Positions 27,986 through 37,753 of a stretch of 64,000 bases of DNA are shown piece by piece; position 1 is the stretch's first letter; each line of letters begins with the position of its first letter. The position numbers and the translations under genes were made by a program. The stretch spans positions 310,001 to 374,000 of the forward strand of contig NZ_LBDA02000012.1 of assembly GCF_000980885.2 (NCBI RefSeq), in the 5' to 3' direction. The DNA is from Streptomyces malaysiense (GTDB lineage: Bacteria; Actinomycetota; Actinomycetes; Streptomycetales; Streptomycetaceae). The notes beneath the pieces were generated by a model. The model was given only the letters and a program-made list of their open reading frames with translations, ran no database searches and was not told the origin of the DNA.

Positions 27986-30900
27986 TCAGGCCCGCCGCAA
28001 CCGCAGCGTCACCAGTTCGAACGGCCGCAGGCGCAGCGTGATCCGGTCGCCGTCCCGCCGTGGTGCCGCCGCCTCGGGCAGGTGCCGCTCCAGCAGGTTC
28101 GTCACCGTGACCCCGGCGACCTCGAACCCGGCGGTCAGCGTGGCGCTGGTCCGGCCGCCGAGGGCCTCGTGGAAGCGCACCACCACGTCGCCGCTGCCGT
28201 CGTCGGCCAGCTTCACCGCCGTCACGACCACCGCGTCCTCCGCCACCGACACCAGCGGCGCGACGTCCCCGGCGCCGGCCGCCCGCCGCTCGGGCACGTT
28301 GATCCGCCAGCCCTCGCGCACCGCGTCGCCGATGCCCGCACCCGGCACCAGGGCGTGCCGAAAGCGGTGCACACCCTGGTCCGTCTCCGGGTCGGGGAAG
28401 CGGGGAGCGCGCAGCAGCGACACCCGGACCGTCGTGGTGGTGCCGCGGTCGCCGTCGGTGCGGACGGTCCGGGTCACGTCGTGCCCGTACGTCGAGTCGT
28501 TGACGATCGCCACGCCCCAGCCCGGCTCCTCCAGGTGGACGAAGCGGTGGTTGCACGCCTCGAACCTGGCCGCCTCCCACGAGGTGTTGGTGTGGGTGGG
28601 CCGGTGGAAGTGCCCGAACTGGGTCTCGGACGCGTACCGTTCGGCGTGCACGTCCAGCGGGAAGGCGAGCTTGAGGAACTTCTCCGTCTCGTGCCAGTCG
28701 ACCTCGGTGTCCAGCACCAGCCGCCGCTCACCCGCCGCCAGCGACAGTACCTGGGTGACGCGGGAGGAACCGAAGGACCGGACGATCCGCACCGATGCGC
28801 CGTCCTCGCCGGGCGTGACCGACTCGGTGCCGGTCAGGTCGGTGACGGTGTTGCGGTAGAACTCGTCCACGTCCCAGGCGTCCCACATGTTCGGGAAGTC
28901 GGGGTGCAGCTGGAGGAGGTTCGCCGCCCCGCCGGGCGCGATCGACTCACGGCCGGCCTCGTTGTCGTACGCCGAGACGACCAGGCCGCGGCCGTCGATC
29001 CCGATGCGCAGCAGGCCGTTGTCCAGGACGTACCCGCCACCCTCACGGGACGTCAGGCCGCTGCGGCCCGCCCCGACCGGGGTGGCGGCGGCACCGGCCG
29101 GTACGCCCGCGCGGGCGTGCGGAGCCGCGTTGAAGACCAGCGGTGTGCTGCCCTCGCCCGCCAGCGCGCGCTGGGCGGCCTCGATGATCGCGTCCAGCTC
29201 CCGGCCGACACTCCGGTAGGTCGCCCGTGCCTCGCGGTGCACCCAGGCGATGGACGAGCCGGGCAGGATGTCGTGGAACTGGTGGAGCAGCACCGTCTTC
29301 CAGATCCGGTCGAGATCCTCGTACGGATAGGGGAACCCGGTGCGTACGGCCGCCGTCGCCGCCCACAACTCGGCCTCCCGCAGCAGGTGTTCACTTCGCC
29401 GGTTGCCCTGCTTCGTCTGGGCCTGGCTGGTGAGGGTGGCGCGGTGCAGCTCCAGGTAGAGCTCGCCGACCCAGACGGGCGGCTCGGGGTACTCGGCCTC
29501 GGCCTTGTCGAAGAAGGCCCGCGGGGTCTCCCACACCACCCGCGCCGAGCCCTCCAGATCACGCAGCCGGGCGGCCTTGGCGACCATCTCGCGGGTGGTC
29601 CCGCCGCCTCCGTCGCCCCAGCCGGTGGGGGCGAGCGAGTGCCGTGCGACGCCCTTGTCCTTGAAGTTGCGGGCGGCGTGCGCGATCTCGCTGCCCTTCA
29701 TCGAGCAGTTGTAGGTGTCGACGGGCGGGAAGTGCGTGAAGATCCGGGTGCCGTCGATGCCCTCCCACTGGAAGGTGTGGTGCGGGAAGGTGTTCGTCCG
29801 CGACCAGGAGATCTTCTGCGTCAGCAGCCGGGTGGAGCCCGCCGCCCTGATGATCTGCGGCAGCCCGGCGGCGAAGCCGAAGGTGTCGGGCAGCCACGCC
29901 TCGTCGTTCTCGATGCCGAACTCGTCGAGGAAGAACCGCTTGCCGTGCACGAACTGCCGGGCCATGGCCTCCGAGCCGGGCATGTTGGTGTCGGATTCCA
30001 CCCACATGCCGCCGGCCGGCACGAACCGCCCGTCGGCCACCGCCTCCGTCACCCGCGCCCACACCTCGGGCCGGTGCTCCTTGACCCACGCCCACTGCTG
30101 CGCCTGGGACATGGCGAAGACGAACTCCGGTTCGTCCTCCAGCAGGGCGGTCATGTTGGCCGTGGTCCGGGCCACCTTGCGCACCGTCTCGCGCAGCGGC
30201 CACAGCCAGGCGGAGTCGATGTGCGCGTGCCCGACGGCGCTGACCCGGTGCGCGGAGGGCACGGCGGGCGCGGCCAGCACACCGCCGAGCCGTGCGCGGG
30301 CCCGGTCGGCGGTGCCGTTGACATCCTGGAGGTCGACGGCGTCGAGCGCCCTGTCCACGGCGCGCAGGATCTCGTGGCGGCGCGGGGAGTCCACCGGCAG
30401 CTCGGCCATCAGCTCGCCGAGCACCTCCAGATCGATCACCAGCTGCCACACGGTCTCGTCGAAGACCGCGAGATCCATGCGGGTCAGGGTGTACTGCGGC
30501 TCGCCGCCCGCGGTCTCCTTGTCGCCGAGCTGTGTCGGCAGGAACGGGTGGTAGTCGAGGACGACCGGGTTGGAGGCGGCCTCGATGTGCAGTCGTACCT
30601 CCTCGCCGCCCGCGACGGGCGCGCCGACGCGCACCCACTGGTTGCGCGGGTTGAGACCCTTCACCGGGGTGCCGTCGGGGCGGTAGACGAGGCCCTCGCA
30701 CTGGAAGCCGGGCATGTTCTCGTCGAAGCCGAGGTCGAGGAGTGCCTCCACGGTCCGCCCGGCCCATTCGCCGGGCACCGTACCCCTCACCCGGAACCAG
30801 CTGGTGCCCCACGGAGCACCCCACCGGGCGCCCACCCGGATCGGTTCCGGCTCCGCGGCCAGCGCGTCGGCGACCGGAACTGGCTCGCCGGGCGCGTGCC

Positions 30901-31006
30901 ACACCGCGACCTCGAGGGGGACGGACTCGGGGTACACGGCGGGGCGGATGCGCTCGTCGAGGACCCGCTTGAGGCGGGCTTCGGCCAGACTGCGGTCGTC
31001 ATGCAT
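27986..31006 (-). CDS. GH38 alpha-mannosidase
   Basis: A 1006-residue enzyme with no signal peptide, so cytoplasmic. GHAHIDSAWLWPLRET (residues 259-274) holds the zinc ligands, LPDTFG (372-377) the nucleophile Asp374, and HQFHDILPGSSI (near 560) the later zinc/active-site block of GH38; the C-terminal half is the usual beta-sandwich. It hydrolyses alpha-mannosides with retention. The start is ATG 31006 with GGAG 7 nt upstream. It lies 50 bp after the secreted GH85 gene and downstream of an ABC importer, so I infer that it trims imported high-mannose oligosaccharides. Confidence 0.95.
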   Translation of the reverse strand: MHDDRSLAEARLKRVLDERIRPAVYPESVPLEVAVWHAPGEPVPVADALAAEPEPIRVGARWGAPWGTSWFRVRGTVPGEWAGRTVEALLDLGFDENMPGFQCEGLVYRPDGTPVKGLNPRNQWVRVGAPVAGGEEVRLHIEAASNPVVLDYHPFLPTQLGDKETAGGEPQYTLTRMDLAVFDETVWQLVIDLEVLGELMAELPVDSPRRHEILRAVDRALDAVDLQDVNGTADRARARLGGVLAAPAVPSAHRVSAVGHAHIDSAWLWPLRETVRKVARTTANMTALLEDEPEFVFAMSQAQQWAWVKEHRPEVWARVTEAVADGRFVPAGGMWVESDTNMPGSEAMARQFVHGKRFFLDEFGIENDEAWLPDTFGFAAGLPQIIRAAGSTRLLTQKISWSRTNTFPHHTFQWEGIDGTRIFTHFPPVDTYNCSMKGSEIAHAARNFKDKGVARHSLAPTGWGDGGGGTTREMVAKAARLRDLEGSARVVWETPRAFFDKAEAEYPEPPVWVGELYLELHRATLTSQAQTKQGNRRSEHLLREAELWAATAAVRTGFPYPYEDLDRIWKTVLLHQFHDILPGSSIAWVHREARATYRSVGRELDAIIEAAQRALAGEGSTPLVFNAAPHARAGVPAGAAATPVGAGRSGLTSREGGGYVLDNGLLRIGIDGRGLVVSAYDNEAGRESIAPGGAANLLQLHPDFPNMWDAWDVDEFYRNTVTDLTGTESVTPGEDGASVRIVRSFGSSRVTQVLSLAAGERRLVLDTEVDWHETEKFLKLAFPLDVHAERYASETQFGHFHRPTHTNTSWEAARFEACNHRFVHLEEPGWGVAIVNDSTYGHDVTRTVRTDGDRGTTTTVRVSLLRAPRFPDPETDQGVHRFRHALVPGAGIGDAVREGWRINVPERRAAGAGDVAPLVSVAEDAVVVTAVKLADDGSGDVVVRFHEALGGRTSATLTAGFEVAGVTVTNLLERHLPEAAAPRRDGDRITLRLRPFELVTLRLRRA

Positions 31007-31056
31007 GCGGGATGCTCCGTAGGTCGGGTTTCGGCGGGTGGGGGACCGGCGGATGG

Positions 31057-33072
31057 TCAGCGCGGGTGGATGACGGTCGAGGGGGCGGACGAGGTGTACA
31101 GCTCTCCTACCGCCCGCACCTCGATCCGTACGGCGGACTCGCCCGGTGCGGGCGCCTGGCCGCCGGTGAAGTACGCCCGCTGGCCGGTACCGCCCAGGAA
31201 GCGCCGGGTGCCGTCGGGCAGCACGCGGTGCAGGGTGTAGTGGCGTACCGTGCCGGGGGCCGGGTGGTCCCAGGCGAGGCGCAGGTCGCCGCCGGACGCC
31301 GCGGTGATCCGCAGGCCACGAGGGGCGGCCGGGGTGTCGGTGCGGTCGTGGACGGAGAGGGCGCCGAGCCGCCAGCCGACCGGGCCGCCGCCGGTGGCGG
31401 TGAGCCGGACACCGAGGGCGTGGACGGTGCCGGACAGGCCGTCGAGCCGGACGGCCGAGATGTGCCAGCCGTCGCCCGGCCCGGCCGGCACCGGCAGGTA
31501 GGTGTACGGCGGTGCGGCACCGGCCGTGTCCGGCTCCGCGGTCGCCACGGCCAGCTCGACCCGGACGGCCCCCGTGTCCGTGCGATGGGTCAGCTCGACG
31601 ACGGTGCCGGGGCGGACCGGCAGCCGTGTCGCGTACAGGTCCAGCACGGCGGGACGGTCCAGCGCGCCGTCCACGAGGACGCTGCTGCCGCCGCGCCAGG
31701 CGTCCGCGAAGTCGAGGGCGACCGTGGGCCGCCCGCCGTCGGTGCGCACCACCCAGCGCCTGGAGGGCAGCCGGTCCTGGAGGCCGAGATGGTTCCAGGG
31801 CCTGTCGGAGGTGACCTCGCCCTTCTCGTACCAGCGCAGTCCGTGGCCGGTGTTGAAGACGCTCGCGAACGGCAGCGAGGCGACGGTCGACCGGTCGGCG
31901 ACGGACACGGCGGGGGCTCGCCAGCCGTCGGTGGTGTCGGGACGGGACGGGTCGAGGGAGCGCCCGGTCCAGAACCGGTCGTCGGCGGCGTGGAAGTCCT
32001 CCGGGGTGTGGCCTGCGGGCAGGTGTCCGCGGGTCCACTCGGGCCGGTACAGGCCGAGGGAGGTGACGTGCGGGCGGTCGGCCGGCACTATGGCGTCCCA
32101 GTCCACCGAGGTGTTCCAGCCGCCCGACTCCACGTCGACGCCGGCCCACAACTCGTACCGGTCACGACCCAGTCGTACGGCCTTGTGTCCGGAGGAGGCG
32201 AGCGAGGAGGCGCTCCAGCGGAAGTCGACGAACATGTCGTCGGCGGACTGGAAGAGGGCCTGGTTCCGTTCGTTCAGCGCGCCCTGCCAGCTCACCGAGC
32301 CGTTCACGGTCATCGCGTCGTACCAGGTGATCCGCTGCCCCGCGGCGGTGGCGAGCCGCTTCAGCTCCGTGACGAAACCGAGCATGTCGGCGCCGAGGGC
32401 GCTGTCGCCGCCGCCCGTCTCGGCGTTGACGAACCAGCCGTCGAAGCCGTGCGCCGATGCGACCGCGACGAGCTGGGCGGCGAGCGGGTGGTGGCCGGCG
32501 GCGTCCCTTCGCACCAGGTCGCGGATCCACCGGAGCTGTCCGCCGTAGGCGGCGGGCGGCAGGAAGACGTTGCCGAGGACGGGAACGCCGTGCCGGTGGG
32601 CGGCGTCCACGACGGGCGCGTTCGGCGCGAGGATCAGGCCCTCCCCGGACGAGCCGCCCCAGAAGACCAGTTCGTCCATGTAGGCCCAGTGGGTGAGGGC
32701 GTAGTAGTCGGCGGTGTCCGAACCCTGGGAGGGGTTGGAGGAGGTGGGTCCGAACGAGACCAGGCACTGGACGCGGGCCTGCCCGGCGCGGGCGGTGGTG
32801 TTCACCGGGGTCGGGGTGAAGCGGGGCGCGAGCGGGGTGGCGGCGGCGTTGAAGGGCAGGTCGGCGTCGGTGGCGGCGCGCCAGGTCTTCAGGCTGCGCC
32901 AGGTGATGCCGGGGCCGGGGCTGCCGGCGGGCAGGGAGTCCGGGAACCAGTAGGAGGCGTACGGCTGGAGTGCGGCCGTCGTCTTCGGGGCGGCCTCGGC
33001 GGTGCCGGCGGGCGGCGCGGACAGGAGCGCGGCGGCGCCTGCGAGCAGGACGGTGCGTCTGGTGGGGTTCAC
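31057..33072 (-). CDS. Secreted GH85 endo-beta-N-acetylglucosaminidase
   Basis: A 671-residue protein. An N-terminal RRTVLLAGAAALL stretch with Ala-rich cleavage region (to about residue 28) looks like a Tat or Sec signal. The GH85 barrel follows: CLVSFGPTSSNP-like strand, ELVFWGGSS, and WFVNAE with Asn216 and Glu218, matching the Asn/Glu pair of Endo-A type enzymes (substrate-assisted catalysis). C-terminal beta-sandwich and fibronectin-like domains extend from about 400. It cuts the chitobiose core of N-glycans on glycoproteins outside the cell. The GTG start at 33072 overlaps the stop of the preceding gene. Confidence 0.94.
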   Translation of the reverse strand: MNPTRRTVLLAGAAALLSAPPAGTAEAAPKTTAALQPYASYWFPDSLPAGSPGPGITWRSLKTWRAATDADLPFNAAATPLAPRFTPTPVNTTARAGQARVQCLVSFGPTSSNPSQGSDTADYYALTHWAYMDELVFWGGSSGEGLILAPNAPVVDAAHRHGVPVLGNVFLPPAAYGGQLRWIRDLVRRDAAGHHPLAAQLVAVASAHGFDGWFVNAETGGGDSALGADMLGFVTELKRLATAAGQRITWYDAMTVNGSVSWQGALNERNQALFQSADDMFVDFRWSASSLASSGHKAVRLGRDRYELWAGVDVESGGWNTSVDWDAIVPADRPHVTSLGLYRPEWTRGHLPAGHTPEDFHAADDRFWTGRSLDPSRPDTTDGWRAPAVSVADRSTVASLPFASVFNTGHGLRWYEKGEVTSDRPWNHLGLQDRLPSRRWVVRTDGGRPTVALDFADAWRGGSSVLVDGALDRPAVLDLYATRLPVRPGTVVELTHRTDTGAVRVELAVATAEPDTAGAAPPYTYLPVPAGPGDGWHISAVRLDGLSGTVHALGVRLTATGGGPVGWRLGALSVHDRTDTPAAPRGLRITAASGGDLRLAWDHPAPGTVRHYTLHRVLPDGTRRFLGGTGQRAYFTGGQAPAPGESAVRIEVRAVGELYTSSAPSTVIHPR

Positions 33073-34325
33073 GAGCGGGTGCCTCCTCGGGGTGTGCGCA
33101 GTACCCGGTCGGGCGTGACGACTTCCCGGAGCGCGCGGGCGGTCAGGTGGTCCCGGTCGGTCGCCCGGGTGTCGAGGACGGTGGTGGGGCGGGCGCCGTC
33201 GGCGGTCAGCCGGAAGAACGCCTCGAAGACATCGCCGCCGGGGGCGCAGCGGGAGCGGGCGGCCGGGTCGGCGGGAACGGTGAGGGCGGTGGTGCGCGGG
33301 GCCGGCGCGTAGGTGTGGCCGCGGGCCGCGCGGGACAGGACGCGGGCGAGGTCCTTGGGTCGGCGGTCGTTGGTCAGCAGGCCGAGGCCGTATTCGAGTT
33401 CGGGGAAGTCGGCGAGGTCGCGGGAGACGTCGTGGGAGCACCACCAGGTGATGCCCCACAGGTCGGGGCAGTCCAGCGCGTTCGCCACGGTGGCCTCGGC
33501 GAAGGCGGCGGCGTGCTCGGCGGGGACGAGGGGGGCAGGGGCGCCGACCTCCTGGAGCCAGACGGGCCGGTGCGGGTCCCCGGCCCAGGCCTTGCTCAGC
33601 TCGATCAGGTACGCGGCGTGGTGCTCGGTGGCCACGGAGGCGCGGCCGTGGCGCTGGGCGGTGCCGTTGAAGACCCAGGAGTGGACGGCGGTGAGGGCGC
33701 CGCGCCGGGCCGCCTGGGCCGGGGTGAAGGGCATGTCGTCCTGGTACCAGGTGGCGTCGTAGCCGGCGTGCAGGTGCGGCTTGCCGGGGGCGCCCTTCTC
33801 GCAGGCGGCGAGCATGCGCTCCAGCCAGGCGTCGATCTGGTCGGCGGTGGCCCGGTCGGGGTCCGGGTGGGGGCCGGCGGCGAACTGGTTGACCTCGTTG
33901 CCGAGGGTCATGCCGAGGAAGCCCGGCCGGTCGGCCAGGGCGGCGGCGAGGGTGTGCAGGTAGGCGGCCTGCCCGTCGAGCACCTCGGGGTCGGTGAAGA
34001 GGTTGCGACGGTGCCAGGTGCGGGTCCACGCGGGCAGGAAGTCGAAGCTGGAGAGGTGCCCCTGCAGGCCGTCCACGTTGACGTCGAGCCCGCGTTCCGC
34101 GGCGGCGTCGACCAGGTGCACCAGATGCTCCACGGCGCGGGGGCGGATGAGGGCGCGGTCGGGCTGGAAGTACGGCCACAGCGGGAAGACCCGGATGTGG
34201 TCCAGGCCGAGCGCGGCGACGGAGTCCAGGTCGGCGCGTACGGCGTCGAGGTCGAAGTCGAGCCAGTGGTGGAACCACCCTTGGCTCGGGGTGTAGTTGA
34301 CGCCGAAGCGCACGGCAGAAGGCAT
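33069..34325 (-). CDS. GH5-type glycoside hydrolase, probable beta-mannosidase
   Basis: A 418-residue clan A barrel without a signal peptide. FGVNYTPSQGWFHHW opens it; GNEVNQF places the acid/base at Glu144 and VWLQEVG the nucleophile at Glu259. The family resembles GH5_18 enzymes, one of which from Bifidobacterium longum cleaves Man-beta-1,4-GlcNAc; the subfamily call is from memory and not tested. In this operon it would finish the core left after GH38 removes alpha-mannoses. ATG at 34325; 4-bp overlap with GH85. Confidence 0.85.
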   Translation of the reverse strand: MPSAVRFGVNYTPSQGWFHHWLDFDLDAVRADLDSVAALGLDHIRVFPLWPYFQPDRALIRPRAVEHLVHLVDAAAERGLDVNVDGLQGHLSSFDFLPAWTRTWHRRNLFTDPEVLDGQAAYLHTLAAALADRPGFLGMTLGNEVNQFAAGPHPDPDRATADQIDAWLERMLAACEKGAPGKPHLHAGYDATWYQDDMPFTPAQAARRGALTAVHSWVFNGTAQRHGRASVATEHHAAYLIELSKAWAGDPHRPVWLQEVGAPAPLVPAEHAAAFAEATVANALDCPDLWGITWWCSHDVSRDLADFPELEYGLGLLTNDRRPKDLARVLSRAARGHTYAPAPRTTALTVPADPAARSRCAPGGDVFEAFFRLTADGARPTTVLDTRATDRDHLTARALREVVTPDRVLRTPRGGTRS

Positions 34326-34392
34326 ACGGGGGTCCTTGCGGCAGTGGGGTCCGGGAGGGGGCCTGGGGCCGGTCGTGCCGGCCGGTCCGGGA

Positions 34393-35301
34393 TCAGCCCT
34401 TGACCGCGCCCTCGCCGACCCCGCGGAAGAAGTAGCGCTGGAGGCAGGCGAAGAGGGCGATCAGCGGTGCCACGGCGATGATCGTGCCGGCCGCGACGAG
34501 GCGTTCGTCGTTGGCGAAGGTGCCGTGGAGGTAGTTGAGGCCGATGGTCAGGGTGAACCTGGACGGGTCGCTGAGCACGATGAGCGGCCAGAGGAAGTCG
34601 TCCCAGGCCCCCATGAAGGCGAAGATCGCCACGACGGCGAGGGTGCCCTTGACCGAGGGCAGCGCGATGCGCAGGAACCGCTGCCAGACGTCGGCGCCGT
34701 CGACGTAGGCGGCCTCCTCGATCTCGTAGGGCAGGTTGAGGAAGGCGTTGCGCATGAGCAGGACGTTCATCGCGGCGATGGAGCCGGGCAGGACGACGCC
34801 GATGAGCGTGTTGTTCAGGCCGAGTTCGCGCATGGTCGTGAACTGGGCGATGACGATGCCCTCCGCGGGCACCAGCATCGCGAGGACGAAGACCAGGGCG
34901 GCCGCCCGGCGGCCCCGGTAGCGCAGCCGGGCCAGGGCGTAGCCGGCGAGGGCGGAACCGACGCAGTTGGTGACGACGTTGGCGGCGGCGACCTTGAGGG
35001 AGTTGAGGGCGTAGTCCCAGACCGGGATGGTCTCGGACACCCGCTCGTAGTTGTGCAGGGTGGGGTGGCCGGGCAGGAACTTCGGCGGGGAGCTGAAGAT
35101 GTCCTCGGTGGGGCCCTTGAACGAGGTGGACAGCTGCCACACGAACGGGCCGACGGTCAGGACGAGTACGGCGGTCAGCAACACGTAGCGCAGGACCAGT
35201 TCCCACCCCGGCACGCGCCGGCCGCTGTCGTCGGTGAAGCGGGGCGCGCGGGCACGGTCCGGCCGCGCGCCGCTCTCCGGTGCCTTCTCGGCGACGCTCA
35301 C
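34393..35301 (-). CDS. Carbohydrate ABC transporter permease (MalG-like)
   Basis: A 302-residue protein with six hydrophobic helices and the EAA loop EEAAYVDGADVWQRFLRIALP near residue 210, which docks onto the ATPase. Preceding residues (1-30) are polar. The GTG start at 35301 overlaps the stop of the other permease, so they are co-translated. No ATPase gene is in the operon; a shared MsiK-type ATPase encoded elsewhere is the usual solution in Streptomyces. Confidence 0.93.
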   Translation of the reverse strand: MSVAEKAPESGARPDRARAPRFTDDSGRRVPGWELVLRYVLLTAVLVLTVGPFVWQLSTSFKGPTEDIFSSPPKFLPGHPTLHNYERVSETIPVWDYALNSLKVAAANVVTNCVGSALAGYALARLRYRGRRAAALVFVLAMLVPAEGIVIAQFTTMRELGLNNTLIGVVLPGSIAAMNVLLMRNAFLNLPYEIEEAAYVDGADVWQRFLRIALPSVKGTLAVVAIFAFMGAWDDFLWPLIVLSDPSRFTLTIGLNYLHGTFANDERLVAAGTIIAVAPLIALFACLQRYFFRGVGEGAVKG

Positions 35302-36242
35302 GGCTCCTCCCTCCGGTCGGCGCGCAGCACGAGCAGCATCAGGACGACGGTGACGGCGAAGACGACGAGTGAGATCGCCGAGGCGTAGCCGACCCGGCCG
35401 GTCAGGCCGGTGCCGGTGCGCTGGACCAGCATCACCAGGGTGGTGTCCTCGCCCGCCGGGCCGCCGCTCGGCGACGCCAGCAGGTACACCTCGGAGAACA
35501 CCTTGAAGGCGGAGACCGAGGAGAGCGCGGCGACCAGGACCATGGTGGAGCGGATGGCGGGCACGGTGACGGTGCAAAGGCGCCTGACCGGGCCCGCGCC
35601 GTCCACGGCGGCGGCCTCGTGCAGCTCGCGCGGCACGTTGGCGAGCGCCGCCAGGTAGATGATCATGTAGTAGCCGAGGCCCTTCCAGACCGTGACGGCC
35701 ATGGCGCTGAGCAGCAGCAGCCACTGGTCGCTGAGGAATCCGACCTTGCCTACGCCGATCGTCTCCAGGAGCGAGTTCACCAGGCCGCGCTCGTCCAGCA
35801 GCCACACCCAGATCAGCCCCACCACGACGATGGACGCGACGACCGGGGTGTAGAAGGCGGACCGGAAGAAGGTGATGCCGGGGATGTTCTTCTGCACCAG
35901 CAGGGCGAGCAGCAGCGGCAGCAGCACCAGCGCCGGGACGACGCCGACGACGTACAGCACGCTGTTGCGCAGGCCGATCCAGAACATGTCGTCGTGCAGC
36001 AGCTCGCGGAAGTTGGCGAGGCCGACGAACCGGCCCGGGAGCAGCGTGCGGCGGTCGGTGAAGGCGTTGATCACCGTGGAGACGAACGGGTAGAGGATGA
36101 ACCCGCCGGTGATCACCAGTCCGGGGGCGGCGAACAGCCAGGGACTGGTGGGCAGTTGGCGCCGGATCCGGATCGCCCGGCGCCGCTCCGGGGGCCGCCC
36201 TGGACGCGACGCATGCGTCCGGGGGGCGGTCGAGGTGGCCAT
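35298..36242 (-). CDS. Carbohydrate ABC transporter permease (MalF-like)
   Basis: A 314-residue protein: basic N-terminus, six hydrophobic helices, WLFAAPGLVITGGFILYPF as helix 1, and the EAA loop HEAAAVDGAGPVRRLCTVTVP near residue 220. It pairs with the MalG-like permease to form the channel for the oligosaccharide delivered by the binding lipoprotein, whose gene ends 6 bp upstream. Confidence 0.93.
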   Translation of the reverse strand: MATSTAPRTHASRPGRPPERRRAIRIRRQLPTSPWLFAAPGLVITGGFILYPFVSTVINAFTDRRTLLPGRFVGLANFRELLHDDMFWIGLRNSVLYVVGVVPALVLLPLLLALLVQKNIPGITFFRSAFYTPVVASIVVVGLIWVWLLDERGLVNSLLETIGVGKVGFLSDQWLLLLSAMAVTVWKGLGYYMIIYLAALANVPRELHEAAAVDGAGPVRRLCTVTVPAIRSTMVLVAALSSVSAFKVFSEVYLLASPSGGPAGEDTTLVMLVQRTGTGLTGRVGYASAISLVVFAVTVVLMLLVLRADRREEP

Positions 36243-36248
36243 GGCGTG

Positions 36249-37529
36249 CTATCCCTGCTGCTTCAGTAGCCGGTCGCACGCCCTGACAGCGTTGTCGAGC
36301 GCGGCCTTCGGGCTCTGCCTGCCCTGCAGCGCCTTGCCGACCTCGTTGCGCAGCGCGGTCTTCATCTGGTCGCTGAACAGTACGGGCGTGTAGTTGACCG
36401 CGCTCTTCAGCGACTTGGCGGCGGCGACGCGCACCCGGGTCTCGTCGGTGCCGTCCTCCTCGGTGAAGTACGGGTCGTCGAGGGAACCGGCGGTGGACGG
36501 GAAGATGGCGACCTTCTTGGCGAAGGACATCTGGTGCTCGGCGTCGGTGACGTAGTGGGCGAAGGCGACGGCCGCGGGCGTGTGCCTGGTCCGGGAGTTC
36601 ACCATCAACCCCATCACGTACATGTTGACGTGGCCGGTGTTGGTGATCTGGTCGGTGATGCCGATGTTCTTGTACAGGCTCGGCGCCTGCTTCTTGAAGT
36701 TGTCCAGGTCCAGGGCGCTGCCGGGGTTCATGGCGACGGCCTGGGTCAGGAACTCCTTCCCGGCCGACTCGGGCGTGGCGTTCAGCGCCCGCGCGTCCAG
36801 GGCCTTGGCGTCGTACAACTGCTTGTACCTGGTCAGGAGTTCGACGCCCTTGGCGTCGTTGAAGGTGAAGCCGGTGCCCGCCTTGTCCATGAGGGAGGCG
36901 CCGTAGCGGCCGAAGTCCTCGATGGTGGGGATGTTGGCGAGGGTGGCCACCCTGCCGCCCGACTCGTCCGCCATCCGCAGCGCGTCGGCGAAGAGTTCGC
37001 CGTACGTCTTCGGGGGCTTCTCCGGATCCAGCCCCGCCTTCTCGAACAGGGCCTTGTTGTAGAACAGCGGGCCGGTGTTCAGGTACCAGGGGAAGGCGTA
37101 CGTGCCGGTCATCCCGGGGACCTGGTGGCCGGCCCAGGCGCCCGGCAGGTACTCGCCCTTGTACTTCGCGGCGGCCTTGTCGAGGTCCATGGCCAGGCCC
37201 GCCCTGGCCAGCGGTGCCACCAGGTCGGGGGAGACGTTGACGACGTCCGGCAGGGTGCCGCCGGCCGCGTCGGCGCTGATCTTGTCGGCGTAGCCCTCGG
37301 CGGGCTGGTCGACCCACTTGACGTGGGTGCCCGGGTACTTCTTCTCGAAGTCGCCGATCAGGCCGTCGAAGTAGTCCTTGAAGTTGGCGCGCAGGTTCCA
37401 GGTCTGGAAGGTGATGTCGCCCTCCACCTTGCCGGAGGCGTCCGTCGAGCCGCCACCGCCGCCGGAGCCGCAGGCGCTCAGCGGCAGGACGAGGGCGGTG
37501 ACGGCGGCGGCGAGTGCTCTGCGGGACAT
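36249..37529 (-). CDS. Extracellular sugar-binding lipoprotein of the ABC transporter
   Basis: A 426-residue SBP_bac_1 family protein. The signal peptide ends in the lipobox LSAC (Cys near 20), followed by a Gly/Ser linker, then GDITFQTWNL and NTGPLFYNKALFEKAGLDPEKPPKT-type features of oligosaccharide-binding proteins. ATG at 37529; a GTG two codons upstream (37535) is better spaced from AAGGGAG and may be the real start. First gene of the seven-gene minus-strand operon; divergent from the LacI regulator. Confidence 0.93.
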   Translation of the reverse strand: MSRRALAAAVTALVLPLSACGSGGGGGSTDASGKVEGDITFQTWNLRANFKDYFDGLIGDFEKKYPGTHVKWVDQPAEGYADKISADAAGGTLPDVVNVSPDLVAPLARAGLAMDLDKAAAKYKGEYLPGAWAGHQVPGMTGTYAFPWYLNTGPLFYNKALFEKAGLDPEKPPKTYGELFADALRMADESGGRVATLANIPTIEDFGRYGASLMDKAGTGFTFNDAKGVELLTRYKQLYDAKALDARALNATPESAGKEFLTQAVAMNPGSALDLDNFKKQAPSLYKNIGITDQITNTGHVNMYVMGLMVNSRTRHTPAAVAFAHYVTDAEHQMSFAKKVAIFPSTAGSLDDPYFTEEDGTDETRVRVAAAKSLKSAVNYTPVLFSDQMKTALRNEVGKALQGRQSPKAALDNAVRACDRLLKQQG

Positions 37530-37688
37530 GGGCACGGTGACACGGCTCCCTTGCGGCGTCTTCGGCTGGTGTCGGCAAGGACCATGCCCGCCACCTCCGG
37601 GGGAAGTCAATGGATTTGAAGTCACTAAAGCTGTCTGTGGAACATCAGTGCAGGTCAGAGAGGAATCCGAGAGTATTGCCAAGCAACA

Positions 37689-37702
37689 CTAAAGCGCTTT
37701 AG
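37689..37702. promoter_or_regulatory. LacI-type operator 1
   Basis: CTAAAGCGCTTTAG is a perfect 14-bp palindrome with the central CG typical of LacI-family sites, between the divergent binding-protein and regulator genes. Confidence 0.85.
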
Positions 37703-37712
37703 GCTTCATCTG

Positions 37713-37726
37713 CTCAAGCGCTTTAG
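37713..37726. promoter_or_regulatory. LacI-type operator 2
   Basis: CTCAAGCGCTTTAG differs from operator 1 at one position and lies 24 bp from it centre to centre, 28 bp before the LacI ATG. A half-site (CACTAAAG) occurs near 37625. Confidence 0.82.
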
Positions 37727-37753
37727 TGATCACTGCTGAGAAAAGAGGCGAGC

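Noticed and set aside
27716..31240. Long plus-strand open frame opposite the GH38 gene
   Set aside because: Composition is the complement-strand artefact of GC-rich DNA; GH38 motifs on the minus strand are decisive.
31012..34403. Long plus-strand frames opposite GH85 and GH5 genes
   Set aside because: No motif, Gly/Val-rich mirror frames; minus-strand active-site motifs are unambiguous.
37530..37688. Further operator half-site near 37625 (CACTAAAG)
   Set aside because: Only one half matches the LacI palindrome, so it is mentioned but not annotated as a site.
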